Assembly (NCBI RefSeq): GCF_006539165.1
Contig: NZ_BJMM01000022.1
Coordinates: 56,999-120,998 of the forward strand
Length of the DNA stretch: 64,000 bases
Direction: 5' to 3'
DNA from: Streptomyces cacaoi
Lineage (GTDB): Bacteria > Actinomycetota > Actinomycetes > Streptomycetales > Streptomycetaceae
Position numbers and translations under genes: made by a program. This document shows, piece after piece, positions 17,334 to 26,121 of this stretch. The notes below the pieces were generated by a model that saw only the letters and a list, made by a program, of their open reading frames with translations, was not told where the DNA came from and did no database searches. Each line of letters opens with the position of its first letter. Position 1 is the first letter of the stretch.

Positions 17334-17389
17334 GGTATCGATTCCGTGGATTCCGTAAAAGGTTTCGACGGAATCCCTTGTTCGATACC
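17334..17389. promoter_or_regulatory. Nested inverted repeat upstream of the polyamine uptake genes
   Basis: Two concentric dyads share one centre: outer GGTATCGA/TCGATACC (17334-17341, 17382-17389) and inner GGATTCCGT/ACGGAATCC (17348-17356, 17368-17376). ATTCCGT also occurs as a direct repeat (17341-17347 and 17350-17356). The block is far more AT-rich than its surroundings and lies 175 bases before the aldehyde dehydrogenase ATG. It could be an operator/promoter for the downstream operon or a terminator for the upstream gene. An operator is favoured by the A/T content and the repeated half-sites. Confidence 0.5.
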
Positions 17390-17563
17390 GCTGCCCCTGT
17401 CAGGATCTGCTGCCAGCAACGGCTCGTGCCACGGCGTGGATTCCGCGCCGCCGAGTGTCCGGGGCCGGGCGTCCGCCGTCCGCCGCGGTCAGCCGGTCCG
17501 GCGGCGGCGCACCGCCGTGGGCCGTGGCCGGGACAGGCAGCGCCGCACAGGCAGGAGTCCTCG

Positions 17564-19087
17564 ATGGTCCAGCGCTTCGACGTGTCCGAGCGGTTCGCGG
17601 CAGGCACCCAGTACATCGCCGGGAAGACGGTGCCCGGCACCTCGGACCTGCGGCTCACCGTGGTCGATCCGGCGACGGGCGCTCCCGTCCTCGGCCACCG
17701 CGCGGCCGGCGCCGCCGATGTCGACGCCGCCGTGCGCGCGGCCCGCGACGCCCTGCCGCACTGGGCCGGGGCCACCCCCGGCGAGCGTTCGGACGCCATG
17801 CACCGCTGGGCGGCCCGGCTGCGGGAGCTGGCCGGTGAGCTGGCGTACGCCGAGTCGTTGCAGTGCGGCAAGCCCCGCAAGCTCTCCGAGGAGTTCGACG
17901 TCCCCGGCTCCCTGGACAACGTGTCCTTCTTCGCCGGGGCCGCACGGCACCTGAGCGGCGTCGCCGCCGCGGAGTACAGCGGTGAGCACACCTCCGCCGT
18001 GCGGCGCGAGCCGATCGGCGTCATCGGGTCCGTCGCGCCCTGGAACTATCCGCTCCAGATGGCCGCTTGGAAGGTGTTGCCGGCCGTCGCCGCCGGCAAC
18101 ACGATCGTGCTCAAGCCCTCCGAACTCACGCCGCTCACCTCGCTGATGTTCGCCCGGGCGGCCACCGAGGCGGGCATCCCCGACGGCGTCGTCAACATCG
18201 TCACCGGCACCGGAGGGGAGGCGGGCGAGGCGCTCGTCGCCCACCCCGACGTCGCCATGGTGTCCTTCACCGGGTCCACGGCCGTCGGCCGCCGTATCGG
18301 TGAGATCGCCGCCTCCGGGCCGCGCGCCGCCAAGCGGCTCCACCTCGAACTCGGCGGCAAGGCCCCGTTCCTGGTGTTCGACGACGCCGACATCGAGGCC
18401 GCCGCGCACGGCGCGGTCGCCGGCGCGCTGATCAACTCCGGCCAGGACTGCACGGCGGCGACCCGCGCCTATGTGCAGCGCCCCCGCTACCAGGAGTTCG
18501 TCACCGCCGTCGCCGACCTGATGCGCACCGTCCGGCTGGGCGCCCCGTTCGCCGACGGCACCGACCTGGGGCCGCTCGTCTCGCACGCCCACCGCGACCG
18601 GGTCGCCGGGTTCGTCGAGCGGGCGCGGGGCTACGCACGCGTCGTCACCGGGGGCGAGGCACCCGGCGGCGAACTGGCCGACGGCGCCTACTACCGCCCG
18701 ACGCTGATCACCGACGCACCGCAGGACAGCGAGATCGTCCAGCAGGAGGTCTTCGGGCCCGTACTGGCCGCGCTGCCCTTCGACACGGACGACGAGGGCC
18801 TCGCGCTCGCCGACGACACCCCCTACGGGCTCGCCGCGTCCGCCTGGAGCCGCGACGTCTTCCGCACCGGGCGGGCCGCGCGGGAGATCCGGGCCGGATG
18901 TGTGTGGATCAACGACCACATCCCGATCATCAGCGAGATGCCGCACGGCGGTTACCGCGCCTCCGGCTACGGCAAGGACATGTCCGCCTACTCCTTCGAG
19001 GAGTACACGCAGATCAAGCACGTCATGACGGAGAACACCGGCGCGGTGCGCAAGGACTGGCACCGCACCGTCTTCGGCGACCGCTGA
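17564..19087 (+). CDS. Aldehyde dehydrogenase, gamma-aminobutyraldehyde type (second copy)
   Basis: 507-residue dehydrogenase related to the one at 13937. It has APWNYPLQMAAWKVLPAVAAGN, the catalytic Glu in HLELGGKAPF, the catalytic Cys in NSGQDCTAATR, and C-terminal GYGKDMSAYSFEEYTQIKHV. Compared with the first copy it carries a C-terminal extension (about 17 residues, Arg/Lys-containing). ATG 17564 has GCAGGAG before it at good spacing; upstream in-frame sequence reads poorly. It precedes the polyamine importer genes on the same strand, so oxidation of imported putrescine-derived aminobutyraldehyde to GABA is likely. Confidence 0.9.
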   Translation: MVQRFDVSERFAAGTQYIAGKTVPGTSDLRLTVVDPATGAPVLGHRAAGAADVDAAVRAARDALPHWAGATPGERSDAMHRWAARLRELAGELAYAESLQCGKPRKLSEEFDVPGSLDNVSFFAGAARHLSGVAAAEYSGEHTSAVRREPIGVIGSVAPWNYPLQMAAWKVLPAVAAGNTIVLKPSELTPLTSLMFARAATEAGIPDGVVNIVTGTGGEAGEALVAHPDVAMVSFTGSTAVGRRIGEIAASGPRAAKRLHLELGGKAPFLVFDDADIEAAAHGAVAGALINSGQDCTAATRAYVQRPRYQEFVTAVADLMRTVRLGAPFADGTDLGPLVSHAHRDRVAGFVERARGYARVVTGGEAPGGELADGAYYRPTLITDAPQDSEIVQQEVFGPVLAALPFDTDDEGLALADDTPYGLAASAWSRDVFRTGRAAREIRAGCVWINDHIPIISEMPHGGYRASGYGKDMSAYSFEEYTQIKHVMTENTGAVRKDWHRTVFGDR

Positions 19088-19207
19088 ACAGGCCGCCGCC
19101 CGGTTCCGCACGCCCGCACGCCCGGTCCCCTCCCCAGCCCGCACGCCCGGTCCCGCTCTTCCCGCCGCCGTCCTTCCTCGCCGTCCCCCTCCTCCGGAAG
19201 GCACCCC

Positions 19208-20446
19208 ATGGACCTGTACGAAGGCATGCCGGAGTCCGTCGCCCGCGCCTGGGAGCGCGGCCTGACCAGCGGGCGCGCCGCGACGAGCCGCCGCAGGCTG
19301 CTGCGTGCCGCCGCGCTCGCCGCCGCCGGAGGCACCCTGGCCGCCTGCGGCATCCCGCCCGCCTCCGGCAGCAGGGGCGACGGGTCCGCGCGCGACCCGG
19401 ACCACTCCCGCAGGGAGAAGGTCCTCGACTTCGCCAACTGGCCGCTGTACATCGACGTCGACGACCGGAACAAGAAGAAGCGGCCGACCCTCGACAGCTT
19501 CGAACGCGAGAGCGGCATCCGGGTCCGGTACGTCGAGGACATCAACGACAACAACGAGTTCTACGGGAAGATCAAACCCCAGCTCGCCGCCGGCCAGGAC
19601 ACCGGCAGGGACCTGATCTGCCTCTCCGACTGGATGGCCGGACGCGTCATCCGGCAGGGCTGGGCCCAGCGCCTGGAGCCCGCGCGGATGCCGCACGCCG
19701 TGGCCAACCTGGAGGACCGCTTCCGCACGGCCGCGCACGACCCCGGGCGGCAGTACAGCTATCCGTGGGCCGGCACCGCCTGCATCGTCGCGTACAACAA
19801 GAAGGCCACCGGGGGGAAGAAGGTCGCCAGCGTCCGGCAGCTGCTGGAGGACGAGTCCCTCAAGGGGCGCATCTCCATGCTCACCGAGATGACCGACACC
19901 GTCGGTCTGACCCTGCTGGACATGGGCGTCGACCCGGAGAGGTTCACCGACCGCGACTTCGACGCCGCGCTCGCCCGCATCCAGCGCGCCGTCGACCGCA
20001 AACAGCTGCGGCGGTTCACCGGCAACGACTACATGGACGAGCTGAACTCCGGTGACATCGCCGCCTGTCTGGCCTGGGCCGGCGACGTGGTCCAGCTGCG
20101 GCTGGACAACCCCGACATCGCCTTCACCGTGCCGGACCGGGGCTATCTGTTCGGCACCGACGACCTGCTCGTCCCCGCCAAGGCACGGCACCGGCGCAAC
20201 GCCGAGGCGCTCATCGACCACTACTACCGGCCGGCGGTCGCGGCCGAACTGGCCGCCTGGGTCAACTACATCTGCCCCGTCACCGGCGCGCAGGCGGAGA
20301 TGGCGAAGACCGACAAGGCGCTCGCCGCCGACCCGCTCGTCTTCCCGGACGCCTCGATGATCGCCAAGGGGAAGAACTTCCGGCCCATGAGCGCCGGTGA
20401 ACAGGCCCGCTACGAGGAGAAGTTCTCCCAGCTCATCGGCGCCTGA
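19208..20446 (+). CDS. potD: Spermidine/putrescine-binding lipoprotein
   Basis: 412-residue extracellular solute-binding protein. The N-terminus carries a twin-arginine-like motif (SRRRLLRAAALAA) and lipobox GTLAAC (Cys47), so it is probably Tat-exported and lipid-anchored. Polyamine-binding family features include LDFANWPLYIDVD, DLICLSDWMAGRVIRQGW and GDIAACLAWAGDVVQL. The ATG start follows GGAAGG and has a 120-base gap after the dehydrogenase that contains only repeated CGCACGCCCGGTCCC strings. It begins the potD-A-B-C block. Choice among putrescine, spermidine and related amines is not resolved by sequence. Confidence 0.9.
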   Translation: MDLYEGMPESVARAWERGLTSGRAATSRRRLLRAAALAAAGGTLAACGIPPASGSRGDGSARDPDHSRREKVLDFANWPLYIDVDDRNKKKRPTLDSFERESGIRVRYVEDINDNNEFYGKIKPQLAAGQDTGRDLICLSDWMAGRVIRQGWAQRLEPARMPHAVANLEDRFRTAAHDPGRQYSYPWAGTACIVAYNKKATGGKKVASVRQLLEDESLKGRISMLTEMTDTVGLTLLDMGVDPERFTDRDFDAALARIQRAVDRKQLRRFTGNDYMDELNSGDIAACLAWAGDVVQLRLDNPDIAFTVPDRGYLFGTDDLLVPAKARHRRNAEALIDHYYRPAVAAELAAWVNYICPVTGAQAEMAKTDKALAADPLVFPDASMIAKGKNFRPMSAGEQARYEEKFSQLIGA

Positions 20447-20508
20447 GGGGCGTCTTCGCGTCAGCACGGGCCGCACCCGGCGGCCCCCAGCCACCCCGAG
20501 GACCGGCC

Positions 20509-21774
20509 ATGACCATCCTGCTCAGCGGCGTCAGCAAGACCTTCGGCGACTTCACCGCCGTCCACCCCCTCGACCTGTCCGTCCCCGAGGGCTCGTTCTT
20601 CGCGCTCCTCGGCGCCTCCGGCTGCGGCAAGACCACCACGCTGCGGATGCTCGCCGGGCTGGAGGAGCCCAGCAGCGGGCGCGTCCTGCTCGGCGACGAC
20701 GACATCACCGGCCTGCCGCCGCACCGGCGCCCCGTCAACACCGTCTTCCAGAACTACGCGCTCTTCCCGCATCTGGACGTCGCCGAGAACATCGCCTTCG
20801 GGCTGCGGCGCCGCAGGACCGGACGGATACGCGCGCAGGTCGACGAGATGCTCGACCTCGTCCAGCTCGGCGCCCTCGCGCACCGCAAGCCGCGGCAGCT
20901 GTCCGGCGGCCAGCAGCAGCGGGTGGCGCTCGCACGGGCGCTCGTCAACCGGCCCCGGGTGCTGCTGCTGGACGAGCCGCTCGGCGCCCTCGACCTCAAG
21001 CTGCGCCGCCGGATGCAGCTGGAGCTGAAACGGATCCAGACGGAGGTCGGCATCACCTTCGTGCACGTCACACACGACCAGGAGGAGGCCATGACGATGG
21101 CCGACACCGTCGCCGTGATGAACGAGGGGCGCGTCGAACAGCTCGGCGCGCCCTGGGAGTTGTACGAGCATCCGCGTACCCCGTTCGTGGCCAACTTCCT
21201 GGGCACCTCCAATCTGCTGCGGGGCGAGCCGGTGGGCCCCGGCGGCGAGGAGGGCGACGACAGCGCGGGGGACGGTGCGCTGCGGGTCCGGGTGGCGGGC
21301 GCCCCCGCGCCGCTGCGGCTGCCCCGCCCACCCGCCGCCGCGGGGACGGCCGCAGACGGGGCGGGCACCGGCGGAACGAGCGCCGAGGAAACGGCCGTCG
21401 GCGAGGCGGGCACCGGCGGAACGAGCGCCGAGGGAACGGCCGTCGGCGAGGCTGCCACCGGTGGGCCGCTGTTGCTCGGGGTGCGTCCGGAGAAGATCGC
21501 CCTCGCACCGGCGGACGCCGCGCACACCGTGCCCGAGGGCCACAACGCCCTGCCGGGGCGCATCACCGACGCCGGATACCTCGGGGTCTCGCTGACCTAC
21601 ATCGTCGAGACCGACGCCTGCCGGGAGTTGACCGTCTACGCGCAGAACGTGGAGCGCGACACCCGGCTCACACCCGGCACCCGCGTCGTCGCCCACTGGA
21701 GCCCCGCGCACACCTTCGGGCTGGACGCCCAGGGGCACGGGCAGGACGCGACCGCCGGCCGGGAGGCGCCGTGA
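20509..21774 (+). CDS. potA: Spermidine/putrescine ABC transporter ATP-binding protein
   Basis: 421-residue ATPase. Walker A GASGCGKTT, Q-loop VFQNYALFPH, signature LSGGQQQR, Walker B LLLDEPLGALD and H-loop VTHDQEEAMT are all intact. The C-terminal TOBE region begins near residue 250 and contains an Ala/Gly/Thr-rich insertion made of two 15-residue repeats (DNA 21361-21450), then resumes with LLLGVRPEKIALAP. ATG 20509 follows a 62-base gap. It energises the PotBC permease, and its stop overlaps potB by 4 bases. Confidence 0.93.
   Translation: MTILLSGVSKTFGDFTAVHPLDLSVPEGSFFALLGASGCGKTTTLRMLAGLEEPSSGRVLLGDDDITGLPPHRRPVNTVFQNYALFPHLDVAENIAFGLRRRRTGRIRAQVDEMLDLVQLGALAHRKPRQLSGGQQQRVALARALVNRPRVLLLDEPLGALDLKLRRRMQLELKRIQTEVGITFVHVTHDQEEAMTMADTVAVMNEGRVEQLGAPWELYEHPRTPFVANFLGTSNLLRGEPVGPGGEEGDDSAGDGALRVRVAGAPAPLRLPRPPAAAGTAADGAGTGGTSAEETAVGEAGTGGTSAEGTAVGEAATGGPLLLGVRPEKIALAPADAAHTVPEGHNALPGRITDAGYLGVSLTYIVETDACRELTVYAQNVERDTRLTPGTRVVAHWSPAHTFGLDAQGHGQDATAGREAP
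21361..21450 (+). repeat. Two 45-bp tandem repeats inside potA
   Basis: Units 21361-21405 and 21406-21450 differ at one base. They encode AGTGGTSAEETAVGE and AGTGGTSAEGTAVGE; a third, decayed start (AATGG) follows. The repeat keeps frame and lies in a linker of the PotA regulatory domain. It looks like a recent slippage or unequal-crossover expansion. Confidence 0.9.
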
Positions 21775-22703
21775 CCGCCGTCGTCCCCGCCGCACCGCCG
21801 GCCGCCGCCGGTCCCGAACCGGACCCGCCGTCGGCCCGGCGCACCCGGCGGCTCACCCCCTACTGGCTGCTGCTGCCGGCCGGACTGTGGCTGGCCGTCT
21901 TCTTCGCCGCGCCGCTCGTCTACCAGGCGTCGACGTCCGTGCAGAGCGGCTCGCTGGAGGAAGGCTTCCGCGTCACCTGGGAGTTCTCCCACTACACCGA
22001 CGCACTGGCCGCCTACGGGCCGCACTTCCTGCGCTCGTTCGCCTACGCCGCGATCGCCACCGCCCTGTGCCTGCTCATCGGCTACCCGCTCGCCTACATG
22101 ACGGCGTTCCGGGCCGGACGGTGGCGCAACCTGGTGCTGGTGGCGGTCATCGCGCCGTTCTTCACCAGCTTCCTCATCCGCACCCTCGCCTGGAAGACGA
22201 TCCTGTCCGACGGAGGCCCCGTCGTCGGAGCCCTGGACGCCCTGCACGTGCTCGACGTCACCGGCGCACTCGGGCTCACCGGCGACACCCGTCTGCTGGC
22301 CACCCCGCTGGCCGTGGTGTGCGGACTGACCTACAACTTCCTGCCGTTCATGATCCTGCCGCTGTACAGCTCGCTGGAGCGGATCGACCCCACGCTGCAC
22401 GAGGCCGCCCGCGATCTGTACGCCACCCCCGCCGCCACCTTCCGCAAGGTGACCTTCCCGCTGTCGCTGCCCGGCGTCGTCGCCGGCACCCTGCTCACCT
22501 TCATCCCCGCCTCCGGCGACTACATCAACGCGCAACTGCTCGGCTCCCCGGCGGAACAGATGATCGGCAACGCCATCCAGAAGCAGTTCCTCAACGTCCT
22601 CGACTACCCGGCGGCCGCCGCCATGTCCTTCCTGCTGATGGCGCTCATCCTGATCGTCGTCAGCGTCTATCTGCGCAAGGCCGGAACGGAGGAGCTGGTC
22701 TGA
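21771..22703 (+). CDS. potB: Spermidine/putrescine ABC transporter permease
   Basis: 310-residue permease with six hydrophobic segments and the EAA loop LHEAARDLYATPAATFRKVTFPLSLPG, which docks PotA. FFTSFLIRTLAWKTILSDGG is characteristic of PotB-type permeases. The first ~28 residues are Ala/Pro-rich and cytoplasmic. GTG 21771 overlaps the potA stop (GTGA) and is preceded by GGGAGG. Its stop overlaps the potC ATG by one base (TGATG), so A, B and C are translationally coupled. Confidence 0.93.
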   Translation: MTAVVPAAPPAAAGPEPDPPSARRTRRLTPYWLLLPAGLWLAVFFAAPLVYQASTSVQSGSLEEGFRVTWEFSHYTDALAAYGPHFLRSFAYAAIATALCLLIGYPLAYMTAFRAGRWRNLVLVAVIAPFFTSFLIRTLAWKTILSDGGPVVGALDALHVLDVTGALGLTGDTRLLATPLAVVCGLTYNFLPFMILPLYSSLERIDPTLHEAARDLYATPAATFRKVTFPLSLPGVVAGTLLTFIPASGDYINAQLLGSPAEQMIGNAIQKQFLNVLDYPAAAAMSFLLMALILIVVSVYLRKAGTEELV

Positions 22704-23617
22704 TGTCCCTCGCCGCACACACCCCGGCACCGACGGCCCCGGCACCGCCCGGCGGCGCACCGCCCGCGCCGCGGCCACCGGCCGGTACCGCCGCCTGGAC
22801 GGCGCCGCTGCGGTGGCTGCGCCGGCACGCCGTCGTCCTCGCCGGCTGCGCCGCGCTCGGCTACCTCCTGCTGCCCAACGCCGTCGTCCTGCTGTTCTCC
22901 TTCAACAAGCCCGCCGGACGCTTCAACTACGCCTGGCACGCCTTCTCCACCGACGCCTGGACGGACCCCTGCGGCGTCGCCGGCCTGTGCGGCTCCCTCG
23001 GGCTCAGCCTGCGCATCGCCCTCCTCGCCACCCTGCTGGCCACCGCCTTCGGGACGCTCGCCGCCTTCGCGCTGGCCCGCTACCGCTTCCGCGGCAAGAG
23101 CACCACCAACGCCCTGATCTTCCTGCCGATGGCCATGCCGGAGGTCGTCATGGGCGCCTCCCTCGGCACGCTCTTCCTCAACACCCGGATCGGCTTCGGC
23201 TTCGTCACGATCCTCATCGCACACGTGATGTTCTGCCTGAGCTTCGTCGTCGTCGCCGTCAAGGCCCGCATCATGAGCATGGACCCGCGGCTGGAGGAGG
23301 CCGCGCGCGATCTGTACGCCGGGCCCGTGCAGACCTTCTGGCGCGTCACGCTGCCGCTGGCCGCGCCCGGAATCGCCGCCGGGGCGATGCTCAGCTTCGC
23401 GCTCTCCTTCGACGACTTCATCATCACCCAGTTCAACGCGGGCCCCTCCACCGTCACCTTCCCGATGTTCGTCTGGGGCGCGGCACAGCGCGGAGTGCCC
23501 GTCCAGGTCAATGTGGTCGGCTCGGCGATGTTCGTGCTGGCCGTCGCCGTCGTACTGGCCGGACGACTCGCCGCGAGCCGGCGCCGCACCCAGGAACGGA
23601 AGGCGGCGGCAGGCTGA
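22703..23617 (+). CDS. potC: Spermidine/putrescine ABC transporter permease
   Basis: 304-residue permease partner of PotB. It has an Ala/Pro-rich cytoplasmic start of ~35 residues, six hydrophobic segments, MAMPEVVMGASLGTLF, EEAARDLYAGPVQTFWRVTLP as the EAA loop, and ALSFDDFIITQF, a PotC hallmark. ATG 22703 shares a base with the potB stop; GGAGGAGCTGG lies upstream. It completes the importer; the next gene starts 136 bases on and is probably in the same operon. Confidence 0.93.
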   Translation: MSLAAHTPAPTAPAPPGGAPPAPRPPAGTAAWTAPLRWLRRHAVVLAGCAALGYLLLPNAVVLLFSFNKPAGRFNYAWHAFSTDAWTDPCGVAGLCGSLGLSLRIALLATLLATAFGTLAAFALARYRFRGKSTTNALIFLPMAMPEVVMGASLGTLFLNTRIGFGFVTILIAHVMFCLSFVVVAVKARIMSMDPRLEEAARDLYAGPVQTFWRVTLPLAAPGIAAGAMLSFALSFDDFIITQFNAGPSTVTFPMFVWGAAQRGVPVQVNVVGSAMFVLAVAVVLAGRLAASRRRTQERKAAAG

Positions 23618-23753
23618 ACCCTCGCCTCCGCCCGGCCCCCGCCGGATTGCGCCGACGGCGGGCCCGGGCCCCGGCACACCGGACCGGCACCCACCACGAC
23701 CGGCCTGCCGTCGACGCGACCGCAGGCAGCACCGAGCACGAGGAGCCAAGACC

Positions 23754-25196
23754 GTGAGCCGAGCCGCCGAACCGGCCGCCGAACAGGAGCGCGCCCGGCG
23801 CGCGTTGCGCGCACTCGCCGACGCCGCACCACAGCCCTACTGGCTGGACGATCCCGGACGGCCCGCGCCCCGGCCCGCGCTCGTCGGGGACGAACACTGC
23901 GATCTGCTCGTCGTCGGCGGCGGATACAGCGGCCTGTGGACGGCGCTGCTCGCCAAGGAACGCGACCCGCGCCGCGACGTCGTCCTCGTCGAGGGCGACC
24001 GGATCGGCTGGGCCGCCTCCGGACGCAACGGCGGCTTCTGCGCCGCGTCCCTCACCCACGGCTTCGGCAACGGGCTGGCCCGCTGGCCCGACGAACTGGC
24101 CGCGCTCCAGGACCAGGGACAGCGCAACCTCGACGCCATCGAGGACACCCTCGCCCGGTACGGCATCGACTGCGACTTCGCCCGCACCGGGGAGATCACC
24201 GTCGCCACCGCGCCGCACCAGGCCGAGGAACTGCACGAGGAGTTCGCCCGGGCCCGCGCCCTCGGCCTGGGCGAGGGACTGACCTGGCTGGAGCGCGACG
24301 CGGTCCGCGCCGAGGCCGACTCCCCGACCTTCCTGGCCGGACTGTGGGACCGCACCGGGGTCGCCCTGGTCAACCCCGCCCGGCTCGCCTGGGGACTGCT
24401 GCGCGCCTGCGAACAGGCCGGCGTACGCGTCTACGAGCACACCCCCGCGACCCGCCTGGGCGCCCGGGGCGCGCGGGTGGCCGCGGCGACGCCCTACGGC
24501 CGGATCCGCGCCCGGCACCTCGCGCTCGGCACCAACGCCTTCCCCCCGCTGCTGCGCCGCGTCCGCCCCTACATCGTCCCCGTGTACGACTACGCGCTGA
24601 TGACCGAACCGCTCACCCCCGACCAGCTGGCCGCGATCGGCTGGCGGCGCCGCCAGGGCCTCAGCGACGGCGCCAACCACTTCCACTACTTCCGGCTCAC
24701 CGCCGACAACCGCATCCTGTGGGGCGGTTACGACGTGCTCTACCACTACGGCAGCCGCGTCTCCCGCGACCACCACCAGCGCCCCGAGACCTTCGCCCGG
24801 CTCGCCCGGCACTTCTTCCGCTGCTTCCCGCAGCTCGACGGGGTCCGCTTCACCCACCGCTGGGGCGGCGTCATCGACACCTGCTCGCGCTTCTCCCCGT
24901 TCTTCGGCACCGCGCTGGACGGCAAGGCCGCCTACGCCGCCGGCTACACCGGACTGGGCGTGGGAGCCACCCGGTTCGGGGCCGCGGTCATGCTCGATCT
25001 GCTCGACGGGGAGCGGACCGACCGCACCGCCCTGCGGATGGTGCGCAGCAAGCCCCTGCCGTTCCCGCCCGAGCCGCTCCGCTGGGCCGGCATCGGCCTC
25101 ACCCAGTGGTCCCTCGCCCGCGCCGACGCACACGGCGGGCGGCGCAATCTGTGGCTGCGGGCCCTGGACGCGGCCGGCATGGGCTTCGACAGCTGA
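23754..25196 (+). CDS. FAD-dependent amine oxidoreductase (PuuB/DAO-like)
   Basis: 480-residue flavoprotein of the D-amino-acid oxidase fold. The dinucleotide-binding motif CDLLVVGGGYSGLWTALLA is near residue 44, followed by GDRIGWAASGRNGGFC. The C-terminal FAD-contact segment is YAAGYTGLGVGATRFGAA. Closest known activities are gamma-glutamylputrescine oxidase and glycine/sarcosine oxidases. Position right after potDABC favours oxidation of a polyamine or its glutamylated form to an aldehyde for the upstream dehydrogenase. GTG 23754 follows GAGGAG. No glutamylpolyamine synthetase gene is present in this window. Confidence 0.85.
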   Translation: MSRAAEPAAEQERARRALRALADAAPQPYWLDDPGRPAPRPALVGDEHCDLLVVGGGYSGLWTALLAKERDPRRDVVLVEGDRIGWAASGRNGGFCAASLTHGFGNGLARWPDELAALQDQGQRNLDAIEDTLARYGIDCDFARTGEITVATAPHQAEELHEEFARARALGLGEGLTWLERDAVRAEADSPTFLAGLWDRTGVALVNPARLAWGLLRACEQAGVRVYEHTPATRLGARGARVAAATPYGRIRARHLALGTNAFPPLLRRVRPYIVPVYDYALMTEPLTPDQLAAIGWRRRQGLSDGANHFHYFRLTADNRILWGGYDVLYHYGSRVSRDHHQRPETFARLARHFFRCFPQLDGVRFTHRWGGVIDTCSRFSPFFGTALDGKAAYAAGYTGLGVGATRFGAAVMLDLLDGERTDRTALRMVRSKPLPFPPEPLRWAGIGLTQWSLARADAHGGRRNLWLRALDAAGMGFDS

Positions 25197-25324
25197 CGGC
25201 CCGCGACCCACCGGAGAAAAATTCCGCCGGCAATCCGCCCCGACCCGTGTAAGAACCCCGGCACCGGCCGCTCTCCCTCGTGATGACCTACGCATGCACG
25301 CACGCACGACGAGGGGGCGGTCCG

Positions 25325-25819
25325 ATGAAGGGCACCGCGGGGGACGACAGCGCTGTGGAGTGGCTCGCGGCGGCGGCCCCGGATCCGGGGGCCTGCCTGC
25401 GGGAGTGGGAGAGCAACCCGCTGGGGGTCGCACTGCTGCCGGCGGGGCGGCTGTGGGACGTGCTCATCGTCGGCGGCGGCCTCGGCCACGCCGCCTTCGA
25501 CGTGCTCACCCGCTGCCTCGACCGACCCGGACCCGTGCTCGCCGACTTCGGCGACGCCCGCCTGGGATTTTTCGTTCCGCCGGGCACGGCGGCCCGCTGG
25601 CTCGGCACCGGGATCCGCTGCGCCGGGCACGGCACCTGGATCGTCGTTCCCTACCCGGGACGGGTCACCGGGGGCACCCGCTGGATCGTTCCGCCGGACG
25701 GCAGGGGCACCCTCAACGACCCCGCGCTCGTGGAACTCGCCCTGCACGACGCGGCCGGGCGGATCGCCGGCCGGACGGAGAACGGGGACTCCGGCCGGAC
25801 GGAGACCCCGTACCAGTGA
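25325..25819 (+). CDS. Small hypothetical protein, primase/polymerase-like
   Basis: 164-residue protein. Its core, NPLGVALLPAGRLWDVLIV, then PVLADFGDARLGFFVPPGTA and GTWIVVPYPGRVTGGTRWIV, resembles small actinobacterial proteins that I recall being labelled bifunctional primase/polymerase-like. No complete catalytic Asp/His set can be assigned, so replication activity is doubtful. ATG 25325 follows GAGGGGGCGG at good spacing; an ATG at 25280 would add 15 residues. The 128 bases before it include an AT-rich GAGAAAAATTCC and a GTGTAAGA that could be a -10 element. Function unknown. Confidence 0.7.
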   Translation: MKGTAGDDSAVEWLAAAAPDPGACLREWESNPLGVALLPAGRLWDVLIVGGGLGHAAFDVLTRCLDRPGPVLADFGDARLGFFVPPGTAARWLGTGIRCAGHGTWIVVPYPGRVTGGTRWIVPPDGRGTLNDPALVELALHDAAGRIAGRTENGDSGRTETPYQ

Positions 25820-26121
25820 CGCCCCGCCCGGCGGCCCGGCCCCGGCCCCGGCCTGGTTCTGGCCCTGCCAGGTCCCGGCCTCTGCCTCGTCCGGGCGCCG
25901 GGCCTGGCCCCGGCTCTGGGCCGGACCCGGCCCGGCGGTGCTGTCCGGCGCCGCCGGGGTCGGGGCCTGACGTTCGCCGGGCTCGCCGGGTGGGTCGGGT
26001 CGGTCGGGTCGGCCCGGCCTCCTGGCCTCCTGGCCTCCTGGCCTCCCGGCCTCCTGGCCTCCCGGCCTCCTGGCCTCCCGGCCTTCCGGCCTTGTCGGGC
26101 TCGCCGGTCCTGGCGGCGGTG
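25820..26121. other. Gene-free GC-rich spacer
   Basis: About 300 bases between two convergent genes. Content is simple: CCCCGGCC-type tracts, GGTCGGGTC repeats at 25995-26012, and an array of GGCCTCCT/C units. No coding signal or clear terminator with unique arms was seen, though the many CCGG tracts can fold. Confidence 0.6.
26016..26087. repeat. 8-bp tandem repeat array (GGCCTCCY)
   Basis: Nine consecutive 8-base units, GGCCTCCT or GGCCTCCC (the last GGCCTTCC), run from 26016 to 26087 between the convergent small gene and the PAP2 gene. Such arrays change copy number by slippage. No function is evident. Confidence 0.85.

Noticed and set aside
21300..21450. Frameshift or assembly error in potA
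   Set aside because: The duplicated segment is a multiple of three, keeps frame and is followed by normal TOBE sequence, so an in-frame expansion is more likely.
26016..26087. CRISPR-like regular repeat
   Set aside because: Units are 8 bases with no spacers and no cas genes nearby; it is a simple tandem repeat.
25820..26121. Mobile element or integration scar
   Set aside because: There is no transposase fragment, inverted terminal repeat or target duplication, only simple GC-rich repeats.
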